A DNA stretch of 64,000 nucleotides from positions 37,801,979-37,865,978 of the forward strand of contig CM051519.1 in assembly GCA_028015205.1 (NCBI GenBank), written 5' to 3'. Below, piece by piece: positions 10,296-22,870 of the stretch; the stretch's first letter is position 1; every line of letters begins with the position of its first letter. Both the position numbers and the translations under genes were made by a program. The notes beneath the pieces are model-generated. The model made no database searches. It saw only the letters and a list, made by a program, of their open reading frames with translations, and was not told where the DNA came from. This DNA comes from Mytilisepta virgata (lineage: Eukaryota > Mollusca > Bivalvia > Mytilida > Mytilidae).

Positions 10296-13116
10296 TCACC
10301 ATGGCCTCCAGACAAAATTGTCACTTGCATGATTGTCTATGCTTGAATCACTGTAACTGGATGGTGAATACAGACTGTGTGTGCTATGCCGGTAAGTGGT
10401 GTAACTTGAACTCTCGAAGCTAACTGGTGAAAATTGGTTGCTCGTGCTGTCGTCTGCTGGGTAGACACTGTAATGCGTGCTTGTGGTGAATCTATCTTGG
10501 CACGGGTAAAAGACTTGTGGTTCTGCTTGAAATGTTTCTTCGTGAACTGTTGTGACCCCTAGTTGGTGAAATCTGGCTTTCATAGAATCAAGATTTGAAG
10601 TCAGCTGACTGGATACAGTTGATTTAACATCATGGTTGATATGTGCAGTACTGAAAATGTCGGACACTTCTTTGACACACGAAAAGTAGCCTTGCATAAA
10701 GCTGTTCATTACAAGTTGTGCTTTGTCTCTATCTAAAATGGGATAAAACAATATGTTAATTATAAACAGTAAATTATTTTGAGGGGTTTAAACCATAAAT
10801 AGATAGTACACATATTTAAAATGTTAGAATTTATCTGAGATATCAATGTTTACTGAATATCAAACGTACGCATAAAACTTCGACAAATTAAGTTTACTCC
10901 TGATATGAGATCGGCAAAAGAGGTTCGTATAAAAAAATCAATACATAAACCTTTTATTATTCTAATATGATGCCCTGCATTCGCTATATAAATAAAACTA
11001 TACGTAAACAACAATAAAATATAGTTAGCACTTGCGCAATGATGCCATTCAACATTTCCTACATAACTTTCATTTGAGCAATATTCTTATGAAAATTTAA
11101 GCGTTAGCGTCGAATAAAAGCCTAATCTTATAATCTTAAAGCTAAAAACATAAATGTGTAATATTAAAATGTGATATTTTCAATGTCCGTGACCTTTTCC
11201 ACAGCATTGTTGTGGCTGTTCCAGCATACCCCCACGTAAAAGCACATTAGAATTGTCGTCTGCAATGGCCGCTGTAGGGAATACGCCGTTGAAAATTGGA
11301 CTTAAAGTTGAACATGAGGGCAGTTACTACAAAATTATTAATTACTATAGACCCCAGAACTCTGTTAATCAATACATCATTGAGTCGTTGGATTCTGGGA
11401 AGTTGGAACAGCCACTTGATAATCACACATCTTACCGTATTTACCAGTATAAAAATTACCGTAATGTCCTATTAGAATCGAAATAATTTATTTCTGTCAT
11501 ATTTTATTGTTATTTACATATGGGTAGGCATTATATTCATGAGATTTAACCCCTCGCTATCGCTCGGGGTTAAATATTCATGAATATAATGCTTACCCAT
11601 ATGTAAATAACAATAAAATATGACAGAAATAAATTATTTCTTAATTAACATATTTCAGACGCTTTTTCGGAATATTTGTTGATCTAGATATTTTCGGCTC
11701 TTGTATTGCTTATTGAGTTGGAATTTTGGAAAATAAAATTTTAATATTTCAAAACTGCATGATACAGGTAATACTCTCCTAACTAGACGTGTAAGTGTAA
11801 GAAATAAATGTTTCTCTTAAGACTGACTGGTTTCCACAAAAAAAAATCATCATCGGAGATTGCAAACATTAGGAAAAAATATCTATGAATTTACCTTCCG
11901 TTATCTGTTTCTGACATATATCTTCTAAGTATCTGACCGTCATCTCCATGATATCTGCTTTCTCTAACTTCACATTGTCCTATAATTTATATAAAATATA
12001 TCATTGTTCAATAAATCCATGTTATCTTTTTATTCCATTCAGGTTCATTCAGTGTATATTTATTTCAACAGTTAGCCCCCTGAACCTGGTGTTATGAAAT
12101 GTTCGTTGTAATTTTGTCTTCCACGCATTCAAATTTCAACCAGATGTTTCAATTACAAAATTTCCACAGATCAGGGGGTCCGTTCCCTTACGAAACCACA
12201 AAAATGTCTCTGATTTAGCTTAAAATGTGTCAGAATTCAGGATTTTAAATAAAATTTCAAGACATCCCTCCAGACCCCCCACCAACAGTGCCCCGATCCT
12301 TAGCAAAGGTTCTGGATCCGTCCCTGCAGATATCTGTTAGAATTGTATGTCATTAGATAAACATACTCTAGTTAAATACTAGTCTACCGTGGCTTTATTA
12401 ATCTGTGAAGTACATTGGTAAACTGAAAACAAACCACGTGTCACCAATCCTAAGACAAATTCCTCTGTGAATTACCTTCGTAATTTTTTTTTTTTGTATA
12501 TTTCATTAATTTAATTAAAAATAAAACTTTTAGTTTGAAAAATTATAAATTGTAAATTTGAATTAATGACTAATTTTAAACAAACCTCTCTGTTTGAAGC
12601 CCGAAGTACCAGCTTTTTGAGTTGTTGAAGGCTGTTATTTATTCTCTCTCTTCGTCGTCTCTCTGTCAGAGGCTTGTTAGCCTGTTAAAAAAATAAATAA
12701 ATGTATCAATAACAATAGGCTGCTGTACTCTAAATGTTTTTTTTATTATTATCAAATCTATTAAAACATTATTTATTATTTTTATTATTTTTTATGTTTT
12801 CTATTCAAAAAGTAAAAGACAAATAATATGTACACCAGTAAAGATTTCCTGTGTTCTGTGTCTTTTTTAAGGTGAAATTATGTTTTAAAAACATGTTTTT
12901 AGTTATTCTTCACTCTACTTTCTCAATGATATTATTTCCATCTCGTACTTACAAAGTATATAATACCAATCAGATGTTTATAAATTACTCCTAACACATG
13001 TATGGTTATTTTTGTATTTTTTGTTCTAATACAAAACTTCAAATATTATTTAAATTAGAGGATGATAAAATTTATACCTTTCTCGTTTGTGAACGTGCGA
13101 TAGAACTGTTATTCAT
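10296..13116 (-). CDS. Hes-family bHLH-Orange repressor, copy A, 4 exons
   Basis: Transcribed right to left. Exons are 13078-13116, 12586-12681, 11895-11979 and 10296-10732 (39, 96, 85 and 437 nt), joining in frame to 218 residues. Exon 1 starts M-N-N-S-S. Exon 2 carries the basic region N-K-P-L-T-E-R-R-R-R-E-R-I-N-N plus helix 1, including the proline typical of Hes proteins. Exon 3 carries helix 2 (K-L-E-K-A-D-I-M-E-M-T-V-R-Y-L). Exon 4 carries the Orange domain (M-N-S-F-M-Q-G-Y-F-S-C) and ends exactly in W-R-P-W, the Groucho/TLE-binding tetrapeptide. Family proteins are DNA-binding repressors, often Notch targets. Which Hes orthologue this is cannot be told. A paralogue lies at 20510-22553. 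Confidence 0.93.
11265..11486 (+). other. Small open frame inside the last intron of Hes copy A
   Basis: An open frame of 73 codons from the ATG at about 11265 has a protein-like composition (many Tyr, Asn and Lys residues). It ends just inside the left arm of the foldback at 11480-11640. It may be a captured or relic mobile-element frame. I do not recognise it and would not call it a gene without expression. Confidence 0.2.
11480..11640. mobile_element. Long near-perfect foldback hairpin (MITE-like)
   Basis: The sequence beginning GAAATAATTTATTTCTGTCA is matched by its reverse complement ending at 11640. Arms of about 75 bp have only a few mismatches and close on a short loop, TCGCTATCGCT, between CCCC and GGGG. 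It lies in the intron between exons 3 and 4 of Hes copy A. Confidence 0.85.
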
Positions 13117-13204
13117 TGCTGTGAATTTTTGGTTTAAAATTGTTATCACAGACTCTGCTATTTATGATCTCAAGATACAGTCCACTTTACTGGTGAAATT
13201 TTTA

Positions 13205-13420
13205 CACGTGCTGGTGTCTGCGTTTTGTGATTTATGGTTTTTAACTGTATATTGCTGAATAAATATACCTGTACATGAGTATTGCCACTTTAACCCCAGG
13301 AGATTAATTTAAGCGTGGCTTCGTATCCCACACAGAATTATCTATTTAATTGATAATTAAGCCCATATTAATGTCAACACACACTTAGCACCCATTAACA
13401 CTAATTGCAGTAAACACGTC
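13205..13420 (-). promoter_or_regulatory. Promoter region of Hes copy A
   Basis: About 215 bp upstream of exon 1 are closely conserved with 22647-22870 of copy B. Shared elements are a CACGTG E-box (13205-13210), a TATA-like box read as TATATTTAT on the minus strand (13259-13267, about 145 bp before the ATG), GAGTATTGCCACTT, GCGTGGCTTCG and ACTAATTGCAGTA. The E-box lies between the TATA and the ATG, so it is probably in the 5' UTR. Confidence 0.6.
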
Positions 13421-13730
13421 TAGTGAAATCCAAATGTTTGGTTTATTTACTTAATTTGTTTGGATTTCAATGACAATGCATCTATGAAGGAACAATATTA
13501 GCTTAAGAGTAGATTTAAATCGTCTTAAACAAACAACACTGTGTGAATTTTTAAAGCCGATTTTATGATGATATGATATAGAAACACATACACATTTTTC
13601 CTTTTTAAAAAGAGCCAAACAAACCAAAACTGAATCTTTATTTTTTATCTTATAATTTACAAAGGTGGTTTTTTGATTTCAATTCAAAGTTAAAGTGTAT
13701 TGGAAAAAAAAACAAATCGGGAAATGTATA

Positions 13731-16700
13731 GTAAGTAAGTAAGTAAGTAAGTAAGTAAATTCTTTATTTATCGAGGGTTACTCAATTAGACTTAATCTAA
13801 TTTTCATTGAGGCCCTCCAAACATCCATTAACAAAATCATACACATTCATACAATACACATTCACATAATAATAATCAACAAATTATAAACAGTATATAA
13901 TAAACGTATATAATTAAGATATAGTACATTTTCCTTAAACTCCATTAAGGAAATATTTAAAACAATGTTCCTTAAATATGTTAATATTTCGAGAATTTTT
14001 TATGCAATATGGCAAATCATTCCAAATTTTAACTGCTGAATACTGAAAGGATTTTTTATAAAAATTTGTATTTGGTCTTTGTAAAACAAATCATCATTTA
14101 CTGAAGATCGCAGATTATAATTGTGAACTTCACTAACAGTTTGTAAAAATAGATACTCTGGAACAAGACCATTTACTACTTTATACATTAGCACAGATTT
14201 TTGATATTTAACTCTTTCTACAAAAGGTAACCAGTTCAGAGAAGAGAACATAAAATTTGAAGGAACTGTATTATCACATTCTAATATAATTCTTGCAGCT
14301 CTTTTTTGAAGCTTAGTAATTCTGTCTGAATCTTTTTTAAGTACATCACCCCAAACAGAACTGCAGTAGTCCATATATGGTAATATATATGAGTTATAGA
14401 ACAGCTGTCTAACATAAATTGGTAAAAAATGTTTTAATTTATTTAAAAGTGCAATTTTGGATGATATAATTTTACATACTCTGTTTACCTGATCTTCCCA
14501 TTCTAAGTTTTCATCAATATCAATGCCAAGAAGTTTATGACATTTGACGTTTTCAATTTCGGTTTCATCAATTTTGATGGAAAGCTCAGGTAATTTAATA
14601 AGTTTTCTTTTGGAGCCAATGGTCATACATTTAGTTTTGTTAGCATTTATTACCATGCTGTTATTATCACACCAAGACGCGATAGTATTCACATCATTTT
14701 GCAGCTCGGTATTTATACTTTGAAAATTTTTGTCATGATGATGCAGAGTCGAATCATCAGCATATAAATCAATACCAGATTTTTTTATATGAAAAGACAA
14801 ATCATTTATGTATATTATAAAAAGAAGGGGTCCTATAATAGACCCTTGAGGAACACCATATTTAACAGTATGTTTATCAGATTTTATATTTCCATGGTGA
14901 ACTTCCTGTTTCCTATCAGATAAATAAGATTGAATCCAATTTTTTGTCATGTCTCCAACCTGATAATATTGCAATTTTTGCAAAAGAATAGAATGATTTA
15001 CCAGGTCAAAGGCTTTACTAAAATCAATAAAAACTGCACCTACAACTTCACCGTGATCTAAATATTTTAGCCACTCATCAACTAATTTTGTAAGAGCGGT
15101 TTGACTCGAATGGCATTGTCTAAAACCTGATTGTGAAGTATGTAACAAATTATTCTCATTTAAATATTCATACAATTGAGAGCAAACATGTCTCTCAAAT
15201 AGTTTTGATATAGTACAGAGAACTGATATTGGTCTATAATTTGACGGGATATCTTCCGGTCCTCCCTTGTGTATAGGAGTTACCCTTGCATGCTTTAACT
15301 TTTCTGGAAACTGACCACTGGTCAAACTTTTGTTAATTAAAAATGTTAAAGATGGTGCTATAATTTCTGCACCAAGTTTTAATATTCTGGGCCCAATTTT
15401 ATCAAGACCTGAAGATTTACTAGGATTTAACTTTTTTAATTGTGAATAAACATCCGCTACCGTAATAAGATTTAGTTGAAAATCGGAATTTTTCGGTAGT
15501 TTTTTAGAAATAAAATTTTGAAGCAATGTAAAATTCATATCTGATGTTTTATGCCCGATAAGTTTATCGGCGATCGTAGAAAAATGATCGTTTAAGGAGT
15601 TAACAATATCCTGTGGATCGAAAAAAGTATTGTTTTCATAATCTAGCTTACATGGAAAAGTATTATCTAATTTGGGGTTAACTTCCCTAATATGTGTCCA
15701 TAACTCTTTAGAATTTTTACTATTTGATATAGCGTTTTGGTAGTACTTCTCTTTTGCTATTTTTACTAAAGAAGTTACCTTGTTACGCCATATCCTATAA
15801 TTTTCCCAATCTTTATGGGAATGAAACATATCTCTCTTATGAATCGCATCATTTATTTCTTCATTAAACCAATCGGCTTGCTTGTATGATTTGACTCTTT
15901 TGATTTTAATAGGTGCATGTTTATCAAGAACTTGTAAAAATAATGTATACCATAAATCCAGTGCAATATTTACATCATCTTGCATTTCAATTTCATGAAA
16001 TGGCAATGTGAGCAAATCGGCCTGAAATTCAACATCATTAAACTTTTTAAAACACCTGTATTCAATTACAGTGTGCTTATCTTTTTTAAATTTGTTGTTG
16101 ACTTTACGGTTAAGACATATGGGATAATGATCACTTATAGCATACTTTGACACATGACCATGTACAATTTCAGGGTTTGTTGTATAAATATGATCTATAA
16201 GTGTTTCTGAGTGTTCACAAATTCGTGTTGGACTTGTAATTAGTTGCGTTAAATTAAACAATTCCATAAGAGTTAGCCATTTTTTGTTCTGGCTTTTTAG
16301 TAAATCAATGTTAAAATCCCCCATCAGTAAAATTTCCTTGTTTTCGGAAGTAGCCATTTCCAGTTCTTCCTCAAAAATATCAATCCAAGATTGCAGAGAA
16401 TCTGGTGGACGATAAATAAATGACATAATAAAAGATTTGCTATTTGGTAAAGAAATTTCTAACCACAGAGATTCTATAGAATTCATTGATAAATCACGTC
16501 TTTCTTTTGCTGAAATAGTTTCCTTCACATATACTAATATCCCACCCCCTTCCCTATTTTGACGATCTCGTCGAAAGATTTTGTATCCAGGTACTTTACA
16601 TTCATTACTTTCAATATTCGTCTTTAAAAAAGTTTCAACATGACCGAAAATATCAATAAATTTGTTGTTTGTAACAATGAGATTTTTTATTTCGTCATAT

Positions 16701-16840
16701 TTTGGTAATAAATGTCTAATGTTCAGACAAATTGCATTTAACCCCTTTTTCTTTAACTTTAAAGAGTTAGAATTTACATTTTTAACACAAGTGTTTGTTT
16801 CAACTGAATTAAATCATGTAAATAAATAGATAATAAACAA
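13731..16840 (-). mobile_element. 5'-truncated LINE retrotransposon (Jockey/CR1-like) with frameshifted 3' end
   Basis: One long frame is open from 16813 down to 14000. It starts inside the AP-endonuclease domain (N-I-R-H-L-L-P-K-Y), continues through M-G-D-F-N-I-D and S-D-H-Y-P-I, then the reverse transcriptase (F-I-D-F-S-K-A-F-D, G-V-P-Q-G-S, Y-A-D-D-S). Near 14040 the frame is lost. The expected ending (A-V-K-I-W-N-D-L-P) continues in another frame to about 13940. The 3' tail is a (TTAC)n microsatellite at 13731-13757, as in several LINE clades. No ORF1 is visible. The polymerase residues are intact but the copy is probably dead. Confidence 0.88.
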
Positions 16841-19800
16841 AATCAACCTCAAATAATTAGAATATAAGATACAAGAAAATATTAAATTATTTCTTCATTC
16901 ATAAGAAAATAATAAGAGAAATTCAGAATTCAACCTCAAACAAAATAGAAAGTGAACGAAAAAAATATCATGCAAAGGACGTCATAAAAAAATGCCGATT
17001 AATGAAGTGAAAAGATACAGTTAGGTATTTGCTGCCATCGTTTCTGACTCGACTGAAATCAATTTAAGGTAAGAGGTTCCTAATGCGCTATGACACATAT
17101 TTCTATAAAATTTGCATGTCGCTAGAACATACGAAACTGTATCTTAATATCTAATTTTTATATACTTAACTTAAATACTTCCCCAAGGTTGATTTAAAAA
17201 CCATGCCAATAAAGGGATTCTACTGTATTTCAGGGCCGAAAAAATTAAATAAGTTCTCAAATTTAAATAGCATTTTCTATAAAATAATATGTTAAAGCTA
17301 TTGTTAAGATTCCTGTTTCATTTGTGATAAATAAATATACAGTCACCAGCTTTGTTTTCGGTGTTGAATTCATTCAAATATATGTCGTGTGTGTTAAGAC
17401 ACTAAAAACAACATTTACAACTGAACGTCGTCAGGAAATAACGCTAATTTTGGCTTTTTGTTGACCCTTACAATATTCATATAAATAAAAAGAAACTGCA
17501 ATCGCAAGAATATATCATTTCTTTATAAAATGTTCCATGGACAGGATTTTGAGAAAATCATTATGTCTAGTCTAACGATAAAACTTTTGAAACGATTTCT
17601 GTTTTTGTTGCTTTATTAATGGAAATACGGGAACATGTACCTCTATACAGGTAGATTTTCTGCGCTTGAGTACAATTCCCGAACGTTTGCGTTACGTTTG
17701 CGCACTATTGCACGATAACCTTTAGACACTTCCAGTAAAACATAAATATTTTAAAATACGGTTGTGCATATGATAGAACTTACTTATAACTGATTGATCT
17801 TTTAAGTCAGCTATCTGTATGTTCTTTTCACTTCCAGATAAAAGTAATAAACATGTCAAGATGTACTAGCATCTCATTGATGCTTTTGATGAAGCTAAAT
17901 CATTTCATCTCACCTTATTTTTAATATATGAGATATCCTGCTCCTAATCCTGCTTTCACCTTCCCAAAGATAACAGAAGTCAAAATACATATCAAATACA
18001 ACTATATTCATTTTTTTATTACAGTTAATACATATGTATAAAATTTTTTGATACCAGTTTTGGATGCACAAGTGTGCACATTTCGTCAATTTACCACTCA
18101 TCAGTTGTGCTTAAGGCCTAAAATGTTGAAAAACAAAAAAATAATGTGAGAAAATGTAGAATTCAAAATTTGCGCAAATGTGTTTCTCCCTCCCGGACTA
18201 CACCGCGTACAGTAGAAAATTAGGAAAATCAAAGAATATATTCCGTTAGTACCTCAATTTAAGCTTCTGTTCATTTGGCCTGATACAATCACAAAGTTGA
18301 TAATGCAAAATTGGATACAAAAGATAAAGGTGTTGATGACAAACACTTTGGACTAACGTTGAGTACAGGGGTCGTTTTTCACTTTTTTTTTTATTTCTTG
18401 TTTGAGTTTTTCATAGGTTATTTTCCTAAGTACATTACACAGACATCTGTCTTTTATCCTTTAAAACAATTTTATAACGGCTTAAATTTTTCACCGTGTA
18501 GAGGCGGAAGTGGCATTTTAATGAAAGATAAGTCAAAATGGGCGATGGACATTTGCGCGATTTTCTTAAATATGTGAAAGGACATTTGCGCCGCTCGAAA
18601 ATGGACGTAAGCGCCAGTTTAAAATATGCCCATTTATACCGAATTAATTTGACTGAATGAAATTTGATACAAAATGCTGAAATAAAAAAAAAATGGTTGA
18701 AATAGAAAAATAAAAAAAAATGAAGCAAATTTATGAAAACTTGTCAATTTTTATCACAGTTTTTCGTCTTTATTTCCTTTCGCCTTTTTTTACTGTTTTA
18801 GGTTAAAGGGTATACGTTGTGAACAATATTTCTAGGGATTAATGTTTAAATTTTGTTGAGTAAATTTTGGAAAGCGTTAACATGGAGTTTAAGAATTTTC
18901 TAAAAACATAGGGAAAAAGTATAATTTATGATAGATATGCGTACCGAGATTTATCAACTTTTAAAAGCGGAGACCAGTCAAGGAGCTCCTGGAACAAAAT
19001 ATGTAGTGTAAGATTGAACACTGGTTCTGAAAATAAGTGCATTGTGAAAATGAACCCCGTGGTGAGCAGGGAGCAACAGACTGTCTGGCTGAAGACTGTT
19101 TACAGGTAAAGGTAAAGGTAAAAAATGACGCAAATTTCCATTGTTTTTGGCGCTTTTGTCCTGTCAATTGGCGCAAATGTCCATTGCCGATCAGAATATC
19201 GCCAGCTTTATACTCTAAACTTCACAGAGGGAGATAGTTTTTTAGCCCGTAGTAAGTATATATGGAGCACTTTTCCCATGTAAAAGGAGTCAAACTATAC
19301 CAAAGAGCCAAAAATATATGACAAAAAAGATGGAAATTATTTCATTTTCATTCAGTACAACATTTTGGCTTACATTTTATAGATACTATAGGGATATTAT
19401 ATGATGTTTTATATTTTCTTGCTTTTTTTGGCGACAAGACTGGTTCAAGGCATGGTTTTTATGCTCCATGAGGTAGCGACTTTTTGCAGAACATATGTGT
19501 CGTTAGCGACAAATCCGGTGTCTTAAAATATCTTCAGAGCATACTTTGGGCCAATTGAGGGATATAGTGAAAATATATACATATTGTGGCCGCTGAAAAA
19601 ATATGCCGTAACAGGGATTATCCCATTTAATTTGGTTATTGCAGCCATACCGAGCTAGACTCTTTCAGATTTTTATTTTTAAAAATTTAAGTATGTTAAA
19701 CTTCATCGGAATATCGAAAAAAATAATGTATATCTCCTTAATACTCCCCGAAATATGATGTATTAAGTTTTGGCAAATGTTTTAGCTTATTTAAATGGTA

Positions 19801-20509
19801 ATTTGTACTAGTACTGTTGGAGAATAGTTTCGAAATATCAGTTTTCAGACATAAATAGAAATATATACTTAATTGATCAAAAAGAACAATGTCTTATCTT
19901 AGTTTCTGACGTCAAACGCATTCTTAGAACTGGCTGCACGGTTAACAATTGTTAATCAAAGACGCCTAAACAAGATCGGCTGTCTTGGTCTGGTCCAAGT
20001 TGCTGGTAGAAAACGCACTCAATCTACTACCCTACAAATGGATTCTCGCTTTTAAAACAAATGAAAAAGGGTCATTGAATTGTCCAGTTGGCTGATGGTA
20101 AATAATCCGAACTTAAATATCACCCAAAGAAATCCAACAATAATTTTTTTAGTGTAAAAAGATTTTGTCATTGATAAAATTTTGAACTGTAAACATCTCC
20201 TATTTGCACACGTAATCAAAACTAGTTATTGTTGTTTAGCTGTTTTGAGTCATTTATTAAATTTTGGCCATTCGATAGCTCACTAACCCTTTAGAATTGC
20301 TTGTGAGGTGCTTTGCAACATTTTAAAGTATATTGTTACTCATCTTTACAATGGAAACCTTTAATAATAAAAAAAAAATACACATATGATTATATTTATT
20401 AGGACTCTTTGCATAATAATACGGTATATACAATAAATAGTCATAAGACAAAATCAAGCACTACAACAAATATATTTGCACCAAAAATATCAACAAATGT
20501 ACGTTATTT
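16841..20509. other. Intergenic stretch between the Hes paralogues
   Basis: No supported exon. The only structure seen is a pair of inverted, diverged segments around 18530-18620 and 19120-19205, both built on GGACATTTGCGCC-like words. They may be the ends of a short non-autonomous element. The rest is AT-rich sequence that could include Hes regulatory DNA. Confidence 0.45.
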
Positions 20510-22553
20510 TCACCATGGTCTCCAGAGAGAAGTATCACTATCCGAACTTTCTACACCAGAATCACTTAAATCACTGTAGGCTGATGGTGAATACAAACGT
20601 TGAGAAGTGACGTAACTTATTGTGTCAGTAAAATTCTGCCAACTACTTGGCGGAGGACTATCTTGTATACGGGAATCAAGTCTTGGCGATAACTGATTGA
20701 ACTTGCTTTCATCTGCCCACGAGAAAATAGGTGTGGTTGTAGTAAGTCTACCTTGGTTTATAGAAGAGACTTGAAACTGTGTGTTGTGTAATTCTTGAAG
20801 CATTGTTGAGTCTCCTTGTCTTTGACATTTATTTGTCAACGCATAGAAATTCGTAGTCATCTGACTGGATACAGTTAAACGAACTTCGTCGCTGATATAC
20901 GGAGTACTTAATACGGCGGACACTTCCTTGAGACACGAGGAGTATCCTTGGATATAGTTGTTGACCGTTAGCTGTGCATTTTCTCCGTCTATGAAAAGAA
21001 ATAATATAGAATAAATTTCACAATTTTTGGTAGATTATACGAATGATCTAAAAAATACACAGAATACAAAATAATAATCATTTTAAGCAATTGTGTACAT
21101 TACTGTTTGTCATATTGTCTTATTTACGCATACCCCATATTTTGCTTTGTTTAAATGGAATTATTCACATGTATTTTCAGTCTGGGTATTAGAATAAAAA
21201 CATTAATGAATTTTGAAATTTACGTAGATGGGTAACTTGAGTGCTAAGACGAAATAACTGAGATAAGAATTTATATATAACCTAATTAGCATCAGTTTGG
21301 AAAAGATATAATCATATCTAACAAAATGACTATATACCTTCAGCTATTTGTTTTTGACATACATCTTCTAAGTATCTGACAGTCATCTCCATGACATCTG
21401 CTTTCTCTAACTTCACATTGTCCTAAAATTAATAAAAATAATAGTTATGAATAAGCTATAATTAATTGTTCTGACAATATGTTTCCCATGGGTTTGGTTC
21501 AAAATATTTGATAGCTATGTATCATGTTATTCTTTAATTTGAAGTTTCATAAACGAAACATATTTTCAGAAATTTGCTGTTCTTTTACTAAATCGAGACG
21601 TTAAGAGTTCGACATTTTGAAAGATAAGCTGGATTATAAAGTTTTAGAAACAATTGTCTGGTAGAGGTGTGAATGTCATCCCGCTAATATCTCTCGGGAT
21701 AGATGATCATAAATCAACTTGTGAAACACTTAATAAAATAAATACATCTATATCAACTTGTGAAACACTTAATCAAATAAATAAATATTATATTCACGTG
21801 TCACCAATCAGAATGACAAATAAAACATTTTAGTTTCAAAAAGTCTTTGTGTATTGTTGATTTATTCATATTGAGAGGAAAGAAACGATGTAGCAAAAAG
21901 CTATCCTAACTTGATAAAAGACACAATTCGTTAAATTAAATGCAATGAACCTACATCTTTATTTGCAGCCCGAAGTACCAGCTGTTTCAGTTGTTGGAGA
22001 CTCTTGTTGATGCGTTCCCTCCGACGTCTCTCTGTCAGAGGCTTGTTCGTCTGTAAATAATAAATTAATACAAAAATATATAACACGAGCAATGTTAAAT
22101 TAGTTTGTTATCATAATTTATTTATTTATTTATTTATTTATTTATTTTATGTTGTATCTTTTTCCGTTTGTTAGACAAAGCTACAATCTAACTTTTTTCT
22201 TGTATTTGATGCATAAACATGAAATGAAGCTAGAACGTATATTGTCTCTGAAGAAATATTTTTAATCCCACTTTCTAAACAAAAATCTATAGTCCAGACG
22301 GAAATTTTGTTCAGATTCATTGAAGGAATAAGTAAAATATATATCCGATTCATTTGTAGTTGTATTCATGGTACTAAACTGTTTATAACCCATTTACGCT
22401 GCTGTTTCATGTCTCGCGGAGGCGATACCACTTTAGTCATGATATTTCTACCCGTGTTTCCTTTACTATATAACGTTAAAAATAACTTAAATAAAAAAAT
22501 GATAATAACTATACCTTTCTCATTTGTGCCCGCGTGTCTGTGTTGTTATTCAT
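20510..22553 (-). CDS. Hes-family bHLH-Orange repressor, copy B, 4 exons
   Basis: Exons are 22515-22553, 21955-22050, 21338-21422 and 20510-20988 (39, 96, 85 and 479 nt), joining in frame to 232 residues. Sizes and phases of the first three exons equal those of copy A. Exon 1 starts M-N-N-N-T. Exon 2 gives N-K-P-L-T-E-R-R-R-R-E-R-I-N-K. Exon 3 gives K-L-E-K-A-D-V-M-E-M-T-V-R-Y-L. Exon 4 gives an Orange domain (N-N-Y-I-Q-G-Y-S-S-C-L-K-E-V) and the terminal W-R-P-W. The region between the Orange domain and W-R-P-W has diverged most, as expected for tandem duplicates under constraint on DNA binding and corepressor contact. Same transcription direction as copy A. Confidence 0.93.
22112..22146. 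repeat. (TTTA)n microsatellite
   Basis: About eight TTTA units in the first intron of Hes copy B. Confidence 0.9.
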
Positions 22554-22646
22554 TGTTTTTAAATTTTTTTTGTTTTAATTTGTGTTCTCCGACTTTACTA
22601 TTTATGATCTTACAGACAGAGCGACCAATTAACTCGTGAAATTGTA

Positions 22647-22870
22647 CACGTGCCGGTGTCTGCGATTTGTGATTTATGGTTTCTTACTGTAAATTATTGT
22701 ATAAATATACATGTAGATGAGTATTGCCACTTCGACCCAAGGGCATTAATTTGGGCGTGGCTTCGCACACTCCATACCGAATTATCTAAATTATCTATTA
22801 GGACCATATCAGTGTCAACACTTATTTAGACATTATCACTAATTGCAGTATACACGTCTAGTAAAGTCTA
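22647..22870 (-). promoter_or_regulatory. Promoter region of Hes copy B
   Basis: Conserved with the copy A promoter. It has CACGTG at 22647-22652, a TATA-like box at 22701-22709 (minus strand, about 150 bp before the ATG), GAGTATTGCCACTT, GCGTGGCTTCG and ACTAATTGCAGTA in the same order and spacing. Conservation of this noncoding block while the introns have diverged suggests function. Confidence 0.6.

Noticed and set aside
13205..13420. Su(H)/RBPJ site in the Hes promoter
   Set aside because: Copy A has a loose match (TGTGGGAT) to a degenerate consensus, but copy B lacks it at the aligned place, so it is not supported.
18530..19205. A transposon with terminal inverted repeats
   Set aside because: The inverted segments are short and diverged, no target duplication was found, and ends cannot be fixed. 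It is noted only as a possible element in the intergenic entry.
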